This document shows, in pieces, positions 8,259 through 18,232 of a stretch of DNA of 64,000 bases; position 1 is the stretch's first letter, and the number at the start of each line of letters is the position of its first letter. Below the pieces are notes generated by a model. It did no database searches and was not told where the DNA came from. It was given only the letters and a program-made list of their open reading frames with translations. The stretch is from Bizionia sp. M204. Lineage in GTDB: Bacteria; Bacteroidota; Bacteroidia; Flavobacteriales; Flavobacteriaceae. Position numbers and translations under genes: made by a program. The stretch lies in assembly GCF_023205095.1 (NCBI RefSeq), contig NZ_CP046242.1:2593001-2657000 (forward strand), in the 5' to 3' direction.

Positions 8259-11200
8259 TTAATGTTTATTAATGGACAATCTGGTTGTAATTGCATCAAA
8301 CGCAATTTCTATACCATCTTCAATTTTATCTTTTAATTCTAATGTTTCGGTTAAGGTTTCTGCTTTAATATACGCTAAATTTTCAGAAACTGCCTCTAAA
8401 ATTTCATCATGCTTTTGAATAGAAACACTAATTCTATCCGTTACTTCAAAACCTGAATCTTTTCGTAAATTTTGAATGCGGTTAACTAGCTCACGAGCTA
8501 TACCTTCATAACGCAATTCTTCAGAAATTGTTACATCTAAAGCAACTGTTAAGGTACCTTCATTTGCTACTAACCAACCTTCAATATCTTGAGAGGTAAT
8601 TTCCACATCTGCGCGTTCTAAAGTAATGATTTTTCCGTTAATTTCAACATCAATTTCACCCTTTTGCTCAATAATTTTAATATGATTTGCATCAAACTGC
8701 TGTATGCTTTTCGCTATCAACTTCATGTCTTTACCAAAACGAGGCCCTAATGTTTTGAAGTTTGGTTTGATTTGCTTCACCAAAATTTCAGATGCATCTT
8801 CTAAAATTTCAATTTCCTTAATGTTAACTTCATGTTTGATAAGATTTGCAACCGCTAGAATTTCTTCCTTTTGTTGTTCATTATCCACTGGAATCATGAT
8901 TTTCTGCAAAGGTTGACGCACTTTAATCTTCTCTTTGGCACGCAAGGACAACACTAAAGATGAAATGGTTTGAGCAGCCTCCATTTTTCGCTCTAAAGAT
9001 TTATCAACGAAACGCTCATCAAACTTTGGAAAGTTGGATAAATGCACACTTTCAAAGGTCTCTTTATTGGTAACTGCATTTAAATCCATATACAACCTAT
9101 CCATAAAAAATGGCGCAATTGGAGCTCCTAGTTTAGCAATAGTTACCATACAGGTATAAAGTGTTTGATAAGCCGATATTTTATCCGTTTGGTAGTCGCC
9201 TTTCCAGAAACGTCTTCTACTTAAACGAACATACCAGTTACTCACATAATCTTGCGTGAAATCGGAAATGGCACGAGCCGCTCTTGTTGGCTCATATTCT
9301 GCGTAAAATGCATCTACTTTTTGAATAAGTGTATGTAATTCCGAAAGGATCCATCGGTCTAATTCTGGACGTTCTTCTAATGGAATTTCCGCTTCTTCGT
9401 AAGTGAATTTATCTAAATTAGTATATAAACTGAAAAACGAATAGGTATTGTAAAGTGTTCCGAAAAATTTACGTTTCACCTCTTCTATACCTTCTAAATC
9501 AAATTTTAAATTATCCCACGGATTGGCATTCGCAATCATATACCAACGTGTGGCATCTGCTCCGTAAGTAGATAAGGTTTCAAATGGATCTGCAGCATTA
9601 CCCAAACGTTTGGACATTTTCTGACCATTTTTATCTAAAACGAGTCCGTTAGAAACGACATTTTTATAAGCAACCGAATCGAACACCATGGTGCCAATAG
9701 CATGAAGCGTATAAAACCAACCTCTTGTTTGATCCACACCTTCCGCAATAAAATCGGCTGGAAAAGATTCGTTGTTATCAATTTTCGCTTTATTCTCAAA
9801 TGGATAATGCCATTGTGCATAAGGCATGGAGCCCGAATCGAACCAAACATCAATTAAATCGGCTTCCCGATTCATAGGTTTTCCGGATGGTGACACCAAA
9901 ATAATATCATCAACAATATTTTTATGTAAATCTATTTTCGCATAATTTTCATCCGAATTGTTTCCGACTTCAAAATCTTCAAAAATAGCTTTTGCAAGTA
10001 CACCGGCATCAACAGCTTTTGCCATTTCAGCTTTTAATTCTTCCACCGAACCAATACAAATTTCTTCTTTTCCATCTTCTGTACGCCAGATTGGTAATGG
10101 AATTCCCCAATACCGGGAACGGGATAAATTCCAATCGTTTGCATTTGCTAACCAATTTCCAAAACGACCTGTTCCAGTAGATTTTGGTTTCCAATTAATG
10201 GTTTCGTTCAATTCGAACATTCTGTCCTTAACATCGGTAACTTTTATGAACCAAGAATCTAATGGATAGTATAAAATGGGTTTATCCGTACGCCAGCAAT
10301 TTGGGTAACTGTGTTTATATTTTTCAACCTTAAAGGCTTTGTTTTCTTCTTTTAGTTTAATGGCTAGTTCCACGTCAATAGACCGTTCTGGTGCTTCACC
10401 ATCGGTATAATATTCATTTTTTACATATTTACCGGCATATTCACCCATTTCTGGACGGAATTTACCTTGTAAATCCACCAATGGTACTAAATTTCCATTC
10501 TCATCTTTCACTAATAATGGTGGAACTTCTGGTGTGGCTTGTTTAGCTACCAAGGCATCATCTGCTCCAAAGGTTGGTGCAGTGTGTACAATTCCGGTTC
10601 CATCTTCTGTAGTTACAAAATCGCCAGAGATAATACGGAATGCGTTTTCAGGATTATCATTTGGTAAGGCATACGGCAATAATTGCTCATAGGTAATACC
10701 TACTAAATCGGTTCCTTTAAATTCTTTAACTACAAAATATGGAATCTTTTTATCGCCAGATTTATAATCTAATAATTCCGGTTTTGTTTCAACACGTTTA
10801 AATTTCCCATCAAATTGATTGTTAACTAGAGGTTTTGCCAATACCACATTTATAGGCTCAAACGTATATTGGTTATAAGTTTCAACTAAAACATAATCAA
10901 TTTTTGGTCCAACCGTTAAGGCCGTGTTACTTGGCAATGTCCAAGGTGTCGTTGTCCAAGCTAGAAAGTAAATATCACCTTCATCCTTTAAGAAATCTGG
11001 TAATGAGTTTTCATTTGCTTTAAACTGTGCTACAACTGTTGTATCTGTAACATCTTGATACGTTCCTGGTTGGTTTAACTCATGCGAGCTCAAGCCTGTT
11101 CCTGCTTTAGGCGAATAGGGCTGAATGGTATACCCTTTATAAATTAAGTTTTTATTATAAATTTCCTTTAATAACCACCAAACGGATTCCATATATTTTG

Positions 11201-11663
11201 GGTCGTAAGTTACATACGGATTGTCCATATCCACCCAGTAGCCCATTTTTTCAGTCAGATCGTTCCAAACGTCTGTATACCGCATAACCGCTTTACGGCA
11301 GGCTGCATTGTAATCTTCCACTGAAATAGTTTTACCAATATCTTCTTTGGTAATACCTAATTCCTTTTCAACACCCAACTCAATAGGCAAACCATGTGTA
11401 TCCCATCCAGCTTTACGTTTAACTTGATAGCCTTTCATGGTTTTATAACGTGGAAAAATATCTTTAATAGCACGCGCTAAAACGTGATGTACACCTGGTA
11501 ACCCGTTTGCTGAAGGTGGTCCTTCAAAAAACACAAATGGTTCCGCTCCTTCACGTGTGGTAACACTTTTTTCAAATACGTTATGTTGCTTCCAATAATC
11601 AAGAATATTACTTGCTACTTGTGGCAAGTCAAGTCCTTTGTATTCAGGGAATTTATTACTCAT
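8259..11663 (-). CDS. ileS: Isoleucyl-tRNA synthetase
   Basis: A 1134-residue class I synthetase that charges tRNA-Ile. It has the HIGH-type motif (GVHHVLA near residue 60), a large editing domain, the KMSKS equivalent KMSKR (QKMSKRLGN) and a C-terminal anticodon-binding domain. Its length and motifs fit the longer, eukaryote-like IleS clade rather than the ~940-residue E. coli type; that clade includes mupirocin-tolerant enzymes, so resistance is possible but cannot be concluded. The start MSNKFPEYKG is preferred over an ATG four codons upstream by family resemblance. It heads the run to the DksA-like gene and lspA. Confidence 0.97.
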   Translation of the reverse strand: MSNKFPEYKGLDLPQVASNILDYWKQHNVFEKSVTTREGAEPFVFFEGPPSANGLPGVHHVLARAIKDIFPRYKTMKGYQVKRKAGWDTHGLPIELGVEKELGITKEDIGKTISVEDYNAACRKAVMRYTDVWNDLTEKMGYWVDMDNPYVTYDPKYMESVWWLLKEIYNKNLIYKGYTIQPYSPKAGTGLSSHELNQPGTYQDVTDTTVVAQFKANENSLPDFLKDEGDIYFLAWTTTPWTLPSNTALTVGPKIDYVLVETYNQYTFEPINVVLAKPLVNNQFDGKFKRVETKPELLDYKSGDKKIPYFVVKEFKGTDLVGITYEQLLPYALPNDNPENAFRIISGDFVTTEDGTGIVHTAPTFGADDALVAKQATPEVPPLLVKDENGNLVPLVDLQGKFRPEMGEYAGKYVKNEYYTDGEAPERSIDVELAIKLKEENKAFKVEKYKHSYPNCWRTDKPILYYPLDSWFIKVTDVKDRMFELNETINWKPKSTGTGRFGNWLANANDWNLSRSRYWGIPLPIWRTEDGKEEICIGSVEELKAEMAKAVDAGVLAKAIFEDFEVGNNSDENYAKIDLHKNIVDDIILVSPSGKPMNREADLIDVWFDSGSMPYAQWHYPFENKAKIDNNESFPADFIAEGVDQTRGWFYTLHAIGTMVFDSVAYKNVVSNGLVLDKNGQKMSKRLGNAADPFETLSTYGADATRWYMIANANPWDNLKFDLEGIEEVKRKFFGTLYNTYSFFSLYTNLDKFTYEEAEIPLEERPELDRWILSELHTLIQKVDAFYAEYEPTRAARAISDFTQDYVSNWYVRLSRRRFWKGDYQTDKISAYQTLYTCMVTIAKLGAPIAPFFMDRLYMDLNAVTNKETFESVHLSNFPKFDERFVDKSLERKMEAAQTISSLVLSLRAKEKIKVRQPLQKIMIPVDNEQQKEEILAVANLIKHEVNIKEIEILEDASEILVKQIKPNFKTLGPRFGKDMKLIAKSIQQFDANHIKIIEQKGEIDVEINGKIITLERADVEITSQDIEGWLVANEGTLTVALDVTISEELRYEGIARELVNRIQNLRKDSGFEVTDRISVSIQKHDEILEAVSENLAYIKAETLTETLELKDKIEDGIEIAFDAITTRLSINKH

Positions 11664-11750
11664 AATTTCGTTCATTCGTTTCGACCCGCGAAATTAATGA
11701 TTTTTAGATAAATACCTGTTGAATTTAAAGCGAAATAGGGAAGAAAATGC

Positions 11751-12362
11751 TTAAAGTGTTATTATGGGTAAAAACTTTGGCCCTAAAACTAAAAACCAAA
11801 GTGCAAAACTCACAATTGAAGCGGGAAGTGCAATTATTAAAATTTGCTTCTGCATGTATTTGTTACAAATGTTGAAAAATAGCACAAAAGCTATAATTAA
11901 AATTGCCATATTCTTCAGAAAACTTATCCATTCAGGTAGCGTTTCTATTGCGACATATTTAGCAATTAAAATATAATCTAGCAGCCGTTCTAGCGTATCA
12001 AATAATTGGAAAGAAAAAACGGCTAACAAAATCCAATCAATAAGCTTGAAATCCTGTTTGTCACGGATGCGTTTGAATAAAATTACTGAAGCAACAACTG
12101 AAAAAATATAAATAAAGTAAAATACAACCGAATGAAAAAACTCAAATCGGTCACCTAAAACTTTTTGAGTCTCCAAAATTTCTTGACAGCCTATTAAATA
12201 TCCTAAATAATTGTAGGTATAAATGTCTGATATAGTTCCTGAATGTAAAATAGCATCCGAAACTATATAAATTAAATTATAGAACTGGGTTTTAATAGGA
12301 AAAAAGAGCAAAAACAAACACAAAACAAACACATGCGATTTTGAAATTTGAAACGCTTTCAT
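11751..12362 (-). CDS. Multi-pass membrane protein, unknown function
   Basis: A 203-residue hydrophobic protein with about five predicted membrane segments (near residues 10-30, 75-95, 105-125, 145-165 and 172-192) and no recognised domain. An earlier in-frame ATG would overlap the radA coding end; the MKAFQISKSH start leaves an 11-bp gap after the radA stop. Its position as third gene after the esterase-fold gene and radA suggests co-transcription only. I do not recognise the family. Confidence 0.6.
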   Translation of the reverse strand: MKAFQISKSHVFVLCLFLLFFPIKTQFYNLIYIVSDAILHSGTISDIYTYNYLGYLIGCQEILETQKVLGDRFEFFHSVVFYFIYIFSVVASVILFKRIRDKQDFKLIDWILLAVFSFQLFDTLERLLDYILIAKYVAIETLPEWISFLKNMAILIIAFVLFFNICNKYMQKQILIIALPASIVSFALWFLVLGPKFLPIITL

Positions 12363-12372
12363 AAAAATATTG

Positions 12373-13734
12373 TTACACAATAAACCCAACCAAATCTTCA
12401 ATTTTAGAAATCAATTGGATTTTTATGGTCATATTTTTTAAGGAAATCTTATTGTATTTAGACACAAATATGGTTGAAAACCCTAATTTTTCAGCTTCTA
12501 AAATGCGCTGTTCCACACGTTGCACTGGTCGGATTTCTCCAGACAGTCCAACTTCGGCAGCAAAACAATAATCTCTTGGCAAAGATACATCTTCATTAGA
12601 GGATAAAATAGCGGCAACCACCGCTAAATCGATAGCAGGATCATCTACAGTTATACCACCTGTAATATTCAAAAACACATCTTTAGCTCCTAAACGAAAA
12701 CCGGCTCGTTTTTCTAAAACAGCCAATAACATGTTTAATCGTTTGGCGTTAAAGCCTGTTGCACTCCGTTGTGGTGTTCCATAAACCGCTGTACTGACCA
12801 AAGCCTGAACTTCAATCATGAGCGGGCGCATACCTTCTAAGGTTGCTGAAATAGCATTACCTGATAAATCTTCGTCCTTTTTAGAGATAAGAATTTCCGA
12901 AGGGTTTGAAACTTCACGCAACCCAGACCCTTGCATTTCATAAATACCGAGTTCGTTGGTGGAACCAAATCGATTTTTGTTAGCCCGTAAAATGCGAAAA
13001 ACATGATTCCGATCGCCTTCAAATTGCAAAACCGTATCCACCATGTGTTCCAAAATTTTAGGACCGGCAATATTTCCGTCTTTGGTAATATGACCAATTA
13101 AAACAACAGGTGTGGCGGTTTCTTTAGCAAATTTTATCAGTTCTGTTGTACATTCCTTAATTTGCGAGATACTTCCGGACGAGGATTCGATATAATCACT
13201 ATGCAAGGTTTGAATAGAATCTACCACCACAATATCGGGTTCTAGCTCTTCGATTTGCTTAAAGATATTTTGCGTTTTTGTTTCGGTTAGAATGTAGCAA
13301 TTATTACTGTTTGGATTAATACGTTCGGCACGCATTTTTATTTGTTTCTGGCTTTCTTCACCAGAAATATACAATGTTTTATAAGGCAATTTTAAAGCTA
13401 TCTGCAGCAACAAGGTGCTTTTTCCAATTCCGGGTTCACCACCTAAAAGGGTTAAAGATCCTGGTACAATGCCACCACCTAGAACGCGGTTAAATTCGGC
13501 GTCGCCTGTTTGCATTCGAGCTTCTTGTGATGCATCAATCTCATTAATTAATAAGGGCTTGGAAACGCGTTTTTTATTTGTAGATGTTGGTGTTTTCCAA
13601 TCACTTTTTTCCGGTTTCTGAAGAACTTCTTCCGCAATGGTATTCCACTCCTTACAAGCCGTACATTGCCCTTGCCATTTGCTGTATTGTGAACCACAAT
13701 TCTGACAAAAAAATGTTGTTTTTACTTTAGCCAT
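12373..13734 (-). CDS. radA: DNA repair protein RadA (Sms)
   Basis: A 453-residue RadA, a RecA-like branch-migration helicase that works with RecA in recombinational repair. It has an N-terminal C4 zinc finger (Cys10, 13, 24, 27), a Walker A motif GGEPGIGKST, the RadA-specific KNRFG motif (NKNRFGSTNE) and a C-terminal Lon-protease-like domain (LNITGGITVDDPAIDLA) without catalytic activity. It follows the esterase-fold gene by 39 bp and precedes the membrane protein by 11 bp. Confidence 0.97.
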   Translation of the reverse strand: MAKVKTTFFCQNCGSQYSKWQGQCTACKEWNTIAEEVLQKPEKSDWKTPTSTNKKRVSKPLLINEIDASQEARMQTGDAEFNRVLGGGIVPGSLTLLGGEPGIGKSTLLLQIALKLPYKTLYISGEESQKQIKMRAERINPNSNNCYILTETKTQNIFKQIEELEPDIVVVDSIQTLHSDYIESSSGSISQIKECTTELIKFAKETATPVVLIGHITKDGNIAGPKILEHMVDTVLQFEGDRNHVFRILRANKNRFGSTNELGIYEMQGSGLREVSNPSEILISKKDEDLSGNAISATLEGMRPLMIEVQALVSTAVYGTPQRSATGFNAKRLNMLLAVLEKRAGFRLGAKDVFLNITGGITVDDPAIDLAVVAAILSSNEDVSLPRDYCFAAEVGLSGEIRPVQRVEQRILEAEKLGFSTIFVSKYNKISLKNMTIKIQLISKIEDLVGFIV

Positions 13735-13773
13735 ATTTATTTCCTATAAAAATCGGAATCTTTTCTATTGCGT

Positions 13774-14922
13774 TTAATACCCGAAATCCGCTTTAATAGC
13801 ATCTGCACGACGTAACATTTCATCTTTCGTTATACCACCAATTTCTTGCAAAACAAATGCTGTTTGATAGGCTTTCATAGCGCGCTTCGGCTCGCCTGTT
13901 TCTTCATAAAAACGGGCTATATAATAGTTTCCTAAAAGCGTGTCTGGATATTCTTTACGGGCTATCTTCCCTAATTCTTCGAAATATTCAAATTTTTCAG
14001 ATTTGTTGATAGCGGCTTCAATGGCATTAAAATCGTTTATTAAAATAGGCTTATCAATATCAAATAAATCCTGAATGGCTTGATATTTCTCTGTTAAATA
14101 CGTGACTGGCGACCCTTCTAACTTAAGAATGGTATCCTTATATTCCGTTTTGCTGATAGGTTGGAATACAAAGAAAATATCTTCTAAAGCATTTGGTATA
14201 GCATGAGCTGGTAACGCGTAATGAGATGCTTTGTCAAACGAATCAAAAGAATATAAGAAGTTTTTATTTTCTACTCCTGAAATAGCGGTATTTAAGGCGT
14301 CTGTGCTTTCTTTAAGTTTCGCAATATCATTAGCCGAAGTTGCTAAATAATAAAATATTTTGGTTTCAATCTTCGGTAGTTTCTCGGTTAAATAGGCTTG
14401 CATATCTGGTGCTAAATCTGGGCTAATAGCTATGTAAGCTTGAAATAAAGGTTGCCCTTTTAATAGAAAATAATTCATAAAATTTGCTGTGCGATCATGA
14501 CCAATAATCACACGAAAATTAACGGTTCGATAGGTATCATTAATATAAGATAACAATTCCATACCTAGAAACTCATAGAATGCAGCACCTGTTTCAATTG
14601 GCAGGGAGTTTTGTTCCGAATACAAAACATCAGCAGAGCGCGTACTGACCTGATTGACACCAACTACAATACTTTCTGGCATATCCTCCCAATAGGAATA
14701 ATAGTCTACATTTCCGGCTACGGCTTCAAACATATAATCGCCATCCAAGACCACAATTACAGGGTAAGATTTATCGGTATTTGCATCATAACCACGTGGC
14801 AATTGCACTTTAATTTCACGCGTTTCTCCTAATTTAGAAGATTGAAGCGGATGATAAATGACTTGCGACTGTATAGTAGAAATACTAAAAAAAAGGACAA
14901 ATAGGAAGGCTAGTTTTTTCAT
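13774..14922 (-). CDS. Secreted alpha/beta-hydrolase-fold protein lacking the serine nucleophile, with C-terminal TPR
   Basis: A 382-residue exported protein (signal peptide to about residue 20, STIQSQ). Residues about 25-280 match the putative esterase family PF00756 (siderophore esterase IroE type): VIVVLDGDYMF, then SIVVGV, then the strand leading to the elbow. The elbow reads IIGHDRTANF, so Asp143 replaces the expected serine of GHSxGG; the downstream AYIAISPDL block is conserved. The C-terminus (about 300-370) looks like TPR helices (LGNYYIARFYEETGEPKRAMKAYQ). It may bind rather than hydrolyse its ligand. The start was chosen at the signal peptide, 19 codons inside the longest frame. The function is not known. 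Confidence 0.75.
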   Translation of the reverse strand: MKKLAFLFVLFFSISTIQSQVIYHPLQSSKLGETREIKVQLPRGYDANTDKSYPVIVVLDGDYMFEAVAGNVDYYSYWEDMPESIVVGVNQVSTRSADVLYSEQNSLPIETGAAFYEFLGMELLSYINDTYRTVNFRVIIGHDRTANFMNYFLLKGQPLFQAYIAISPDLAPDMQAYLTEKLPKIETKIFYYLATSANDIAKLKESTDALNTAISGVENKNFLYSFDSFDKASHYALPAHAIPNALEDIFFVFQPISKTEYKDTILKLEGSPVTYLTEKYQAIQDLFDIDKPILINDFNAIEAAINKSEKFEYFEELGKIARKEYPDTLLGNYYIARFYEETGEPKRAMKAYQTAFVLQEIGGITKDEMLRRADAIKADFGY

Positions 14923-15095
14923 GTGTATATTTTTATTATTTTTTTTAATTGTCACATGCTTTTCGCTATTAATTGGCATCTAAGTTGATAAACCGTTTAG
15001 CATGCTTGTTTCATAATAAAGCATTAAAATATTTAGGGCAAGTTATGAAAATAAGCCTAAATAATTAATCCGATTAAAAAGAAAATAATAATGAC

Positions 15096-16076
15096 CTAGT
15101 CCTTGGAATCTATTTGGTGTGGCACCTTATTTCTATTGAAAATAGGCAAGTATAATAAGGATAAGCCACCAAATAAAATGATGAGTAAGGTTTGGGAGGT
15201 CCAAATAATCCACCCAAAAGCAATACTTGGTGCTTCGGGAATAGCAAAAATTGAAAATGCCGCATAAATAGCAATTGGGTAAGAGCCAATGCCACCATTG
15301 GTAGCTGCAATACTGAAGGTAGCAGAAATAAAACCAATTAAAATAGCGCCAAGCGTTATACCATTTAAAGCTTCAACCGAAAATGAAGTAGTATAAAACA
15401 TCAGCACATACATAGACCAAATGAAAACGGTATGGAATAAAAATGCCCATTTCTTTTTCATTTTAAAAATACTCAATGCGCCTTCTGCGAGACCTTTTAC
15501 AAAGTTTTTTATTTTTAATCCGAAACCAGTTTTGCTTTTTCGGATATAAAAAATAAAAACCCCTAAAAGCAAAATAGCCAATAAAAGATAAATAAGTAAG
15601 TTTTTAGGATTAAAACGCTCTATAAAAAAGGCTACGATATAATCGAATTGCAAAAACAGGGTGATTCCAATGATGATTAACAGCATAATTAAATCTGCAA
15701 AACGTTCGGCTACAATGGAACCAAAACCTTTTTCAAATGGAACACCTTCATAGGTTGTTAATATAGACGCTCTAGCAACTTCACCTGCGCGAGGAATGGT
15801 ATAATTGATAAGATAAGCCGAAAAAACAGCCATAAAACTATTAGCAAACCGCACTTTATAACCCATAGGCTCTAGCTGAAATAACCAACGATAGGATCGA
15901 GACAGGTGACTTAAAAGTCCGAAAAACATACCCAACGTTATATAAAAGTAGTTGGCATTTTTAAAATAATCTAGCAATTGGGACAGCGGCACTTTGGATA
16001 AAGAATACCATATTAAAAAAACTCCCAACAGAATTGGGAGTATAATTTTAAGATATTTTTTTAGTGCAGGGTTCAC
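15096..16076 (-). CDS. Flippase-like membrane protein (LPG synthase TM / UPF0104)
   Basis: A 326-residue integral membrane protein of the PF03706 (AglD/MprF flippase-domain) family with about eight membrane helices. Family features are RSYRWLFQLEPMGYKV, the conserved INYTIPRAGEVARASIL segment and VAERFADLIM. Members are thought to move or help modify lipid-linked substrates, but no substrate can be assigned here. It begins 3 bp after the panD stop, so it is transcribed with panC-panD, a recurrent but unexplained arrangement in this group. Confidence 0.85.
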   Translation of the reverse strand: MNPALKKYLKIILPILLGVFLIWYSLSKVPLSQLLDYFKNANYFYITLGMFFGLLSHLSRSYRWLFQLEPMGYKVRFANSFMAVFSAYLINYTIPRAGEVARASILTTYEGVPFEKGFGSIVAERFADLIMLLIIIGITLFLQFDYIVAFFIERFNPKNLLIYLLLAILLLGVFIFYIRKSKTGFGLKIKNFVKGLAEGALSIFKMKKKWAFLFHTVFIWSMYVLMFYTTSFSVEALNGITLGAILIGFISATFSIAATNGGIGSYPIAIYAAFSIFAIPEAPSIAFGWIIWTSQTLLIILFGGLSLLYLPIFNRNKVPHQIDSKD

Positions 16077-16079
16077 TAC

Positions 16080-16430
16080 TTATTGCAATAGATTATTGTC
16101 TTCATTAGGGAAAACTAAAGATGGTTTAAATACTTTAGCTTCTTCAATATCCATAAAAGCGTAGGTAATTAGAATTAAAATATCACCTGGAGATACTTTT
16201 CGCGCTGCAGCACCATTAAGGGTGATTTCACCACTATTTCGTGGCCCAGGGATACAATAGGTTTCTAAACGTTCGCCATTATTGTTATTCACAATTTGTA
16301 CTTTTTCACCTTGAATAATATTGGCAGCTTCCATTAAATCTTCGTCAATGGTAATACTACCAATATAATGAAGTTCGGCACCTGTACATTTTACGCGGTG
16401 AATTTTAGATTTTACGACTTGAATTTGCAT
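16080..16430 (-). CDS. panD: Aspartate 1-decarboxylase
   Basis: A 116-residue PanD, the pyruvoyl-dependent enzyme producing beta-alanine for pantothenate. The self-processing site Gly24-Ser25 is intact in YIGSITID, as are [11 protein letters not shown] and [22 protein letters not shown]. The protein is cleaved between Gly24 and Ser25 to form the pyruvoyl cofactor. It lies 13 bp after panC and 3 bp before the flippase-like gene. Confidence 0.97.
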   Translation of the reverse strand: MQIQVVKSKIHRVKCTGAELHYIGSITIDEDLMEAANIIQGEKVQIVNNNNGERLETYCIPGPRNSGEITLNGAAARKVSPGDILILITYAFMDIEEAKVFKPSLVFPNEDNNLLQ

Positions 16431-16443
16431 ATGGCAAAGATAA

Positions 16444-17292
16444 TTAATTTAATGCGATATTATCAATTAGTCTAATATCGTCCGCATAGACCGCTATAAA
16501 GGCTCTATACGTTTTGGTTTTTGATTTTCTTGAAACTGGTTTCAGCGTTTCTTCGTCCGCAATTATAAAATACTCTAATTGTAATAAGTTATGATTACTA
16601 AACGCGTTTTCAACCCACTCCGTAACATATTTAGCACTTTTTGTGCCAAACTGTTTTTTGGCAGATTTTAGCGTTTTATAGATAAATGGTGCTGCTATTT
16701 TATACTCTGGTTTTAAGCGTTCGTTTCTGGAGCTTAATGCCAAACCATCTGCACCTCTAAGAATTGGACATCCGTGTATAGTAACAGGAATTTGATGTTT
16801 TTCAACCAATTTTTTGATAATTGCTAATTGCTGAAAATCCTTTTGTCCAAAATAGGCATGATCTGGTTTAACTATTTCAAATAAGCGCTTAACAATGGTA
16901 CCAACCCCATCAAAATGGCCTTCGCGAAAACGCCCTTCCATTTCAAATTCCAAACCGTCAAAGCTAAAATGTTCTGCTTTGGTTTCTGTTTCATAAATAT
17001 CAGAAACTTCAGGCGCATAAATTATAATTTGGTTTGAAACTGTTTTTAAAAGTTCGGTGTCGCGCGCTAATGTTCGCGGGTAATTATTTAAGTCGGTTGC
17101 ATTATCAAACTGCGTAGGATTCACAAAAATACTGACAACTACAAAGTAATTTTCCTCGAGCGCCTTTGAAACCAAAGACAAATGTCCTTGGTGCAATGCT
17201 CCCATGGTTGGTACAAAACCAATACTAAACTGCTGGTCTTTTAGACCTTGCAAATGTTTTTCAACTTGCCTCTTTTCTGTAAAAACAATCAC
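16444..17292 (-). CDS. panC: Pantothenate synthetase
   Basis: A 282-residue PanC that ligates pantoate and beta-alanine with ATP. Motifs are [15 protein letters not shown] (HIGH-like), [12 protein letters not shown], the [12 protein letters not shown] block and LALSSRN (KMSKS-like). It is the first gene of a panC-panD-flippase operon. A -7 element on the minus strand lies 22 bp upstream, and a divergent promoter drives the glycogen-synthase-like gene. Confidence 0.97.
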   Translation of the reverse strand: MIVFTEKRQVEKHLQGLKDQQFSIGFVPTMGALHQGHLSLVSKALEENYFVVVSIFVNPTQFDNATDLNNYPRTLARDTELLKTVSNQIIIYAPEVSDIYETETKAEHFSFDGLEFEMEGRFREGHFDGVGTIVKRLFEIVKPDHAYFGQKDFQQLAIIKKLVEKHQIPVTIHGCPILRGADGLALSSRNERLKPEYKIAAPFIYKTLKSAKKQFGTKSAKYVTEWVENAFSNHNLLQLEYFIIADEETLKPVSRKSKTKTYRAFIAVYADDIRLIDNIALN

Positions 17293-17313
17293 TTAATAAA
17301 AATTTAACGCGTG

Positions 17314-17321
17314 CAAACTTA
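17314..17321 (-). promoter_or_regulatory. Promoter -7 element of panC operon
   Basis: TAAGTTTG on the minus strand matches TAnnTTTG exactly and lies 22 bp before the panC ATG. No convincing TTTG was found at -33. It is 31 bp from the divergent -7 element on the plus strand, so the two promoters overlap and may interfere. Confidence 0.5.
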
Positions 17322-17352
17322 ATATTTTACGGGCAATTAGCATAAAATTTTG

Positions 17353-17360
17353 TAATTTTG
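17353..17360 (+). promoter_or_regulatory. Promoter -7 element of the glgA-like operon
   Basis: TAATTTTG matches TAnnTTTG exactly and lies 40 bp before the ATG at 17400. It argues against the longer open frame that would start inside this element. The operon it would drive includes the DUF4270 gene and glmS. Confidence 0.55.
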
Positions 17361-17399
17361 CGTGTTTTTTATTTTGAACTTCAAAAGCTATTTAATATT

Positions 17400-18209
17400 A
17401 TGAAAGATAAGAGGATATTATATGTATCATCTGAAGTAGTTCCGTATTTACCCGAAACTGAAATTTCATCCATGTCATTTGAAACACCGCGAATGGTGAA
17501 TCAATTGGGTGGACAAATTAGAATTTTCATGCCACGATACGGTAATATTAATGAACGCAGACATCAATTACACGAAGTTATAAGACTTTCTGGAATCAAT
17601 TTAGTTATTAATGATTTGGATATGCCACTCATTATTAAAGTTGCTTCCATCCCTAAAGAGCGCATTCAAGTTTACTTTATAGATAATGATGAATACTTTA
17701 AGCGTAAAGCCACACTCACTGATGAAGAAGGAAATTTATTTCCGGATAATGATGAGCGTGCTATATTTTTTGCAAAAGGGGTTATTGAAACCGTTAAAAA
17801 ATTAAATTGGGCACCAGATATTATTCATGTTCATGGTTGGTTAGCATCCCTATTACCCGTTTACTTAAAAGAGTATTACAAAGACGAACCTTTATTTAAC
17901 GATAGTAAAATAGTAACGTCTGTATACAATCAAAGCTTTGATGGTTCGTTAAACAAGGACATGTTTAACAAAATAAAATTTGATAACATCAGTGAAGATG
18001 CTATAAAAACCCTTAAAGATCCAACCTATAATAACGTAATGAAGGTTGCAATTGATTATTCAGACGCCTTAATTATTGGATCAGAGGATCTTCCAGAAGA
18101 TTTAACAAAACATTTAAAAGATTCTAAAAAACCTGTTTTAGATTACAAGCCCAAAGACGAGTTTGGTGAAGCCTATGCTGAATTTTATAATTCAGAGGTG
18201 TTAAGCTAA
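17400..18209 (+). CDS. Glycogen/starch synthase catalytic-domain protein, N-terminal half only
   Basis: A 269-residue protein matching only the N-terminal (GT5) half of glycogen synthase: ILYVSSEVVPY, the GGQIRIFMPRYG block, VYFIDNDEYFKR and DIIHVHGWLASLLPVYL. Full GlgA enzymes have about 470 residues, and the C-terminal GT-B domain that binds ADP-glucose is absent without any sign of a frameshift. The short form appears to be a conserved protein in this group, adjacent to panC and upstream of glmS. It may bind a sugar nucleotide or have a regulatory role; synthase activity is unlikely. Confidence 0.8.
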   Translation: MKDKRILYVSSEVVPYLPETEISSMSFETPRMVNQLGGQIRIFMPRYGNINERRHQLHEVIRLSGINLVINDLDMPLIIKVASIPKERIQVYFIDNDEYFKRKATLTDEEGNLFPDNDERAIFFAKGVIETVKKLNWAPDIIHVHGWLASLLPVYLKEYYKDEPLFNDSKIVTSVYNQSFDGSLNKDMFNKIKFDNISEDAIKTLKDPTYNNVMKVAIDYSDALIIGSEDLPEDLTKHLKDSKKPVLDYKPKDEFGEAYAEFYNSEVLS

Positions 18210-18232
18210 ATTATTTGCGCTAAATATTTACT

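Noticed and set aside
8259-11663. Mupirocin resistance from the IleS type
   Set aside because: The longer eukaryote-like type is seen, but resistance cannot be predicted from this alone.
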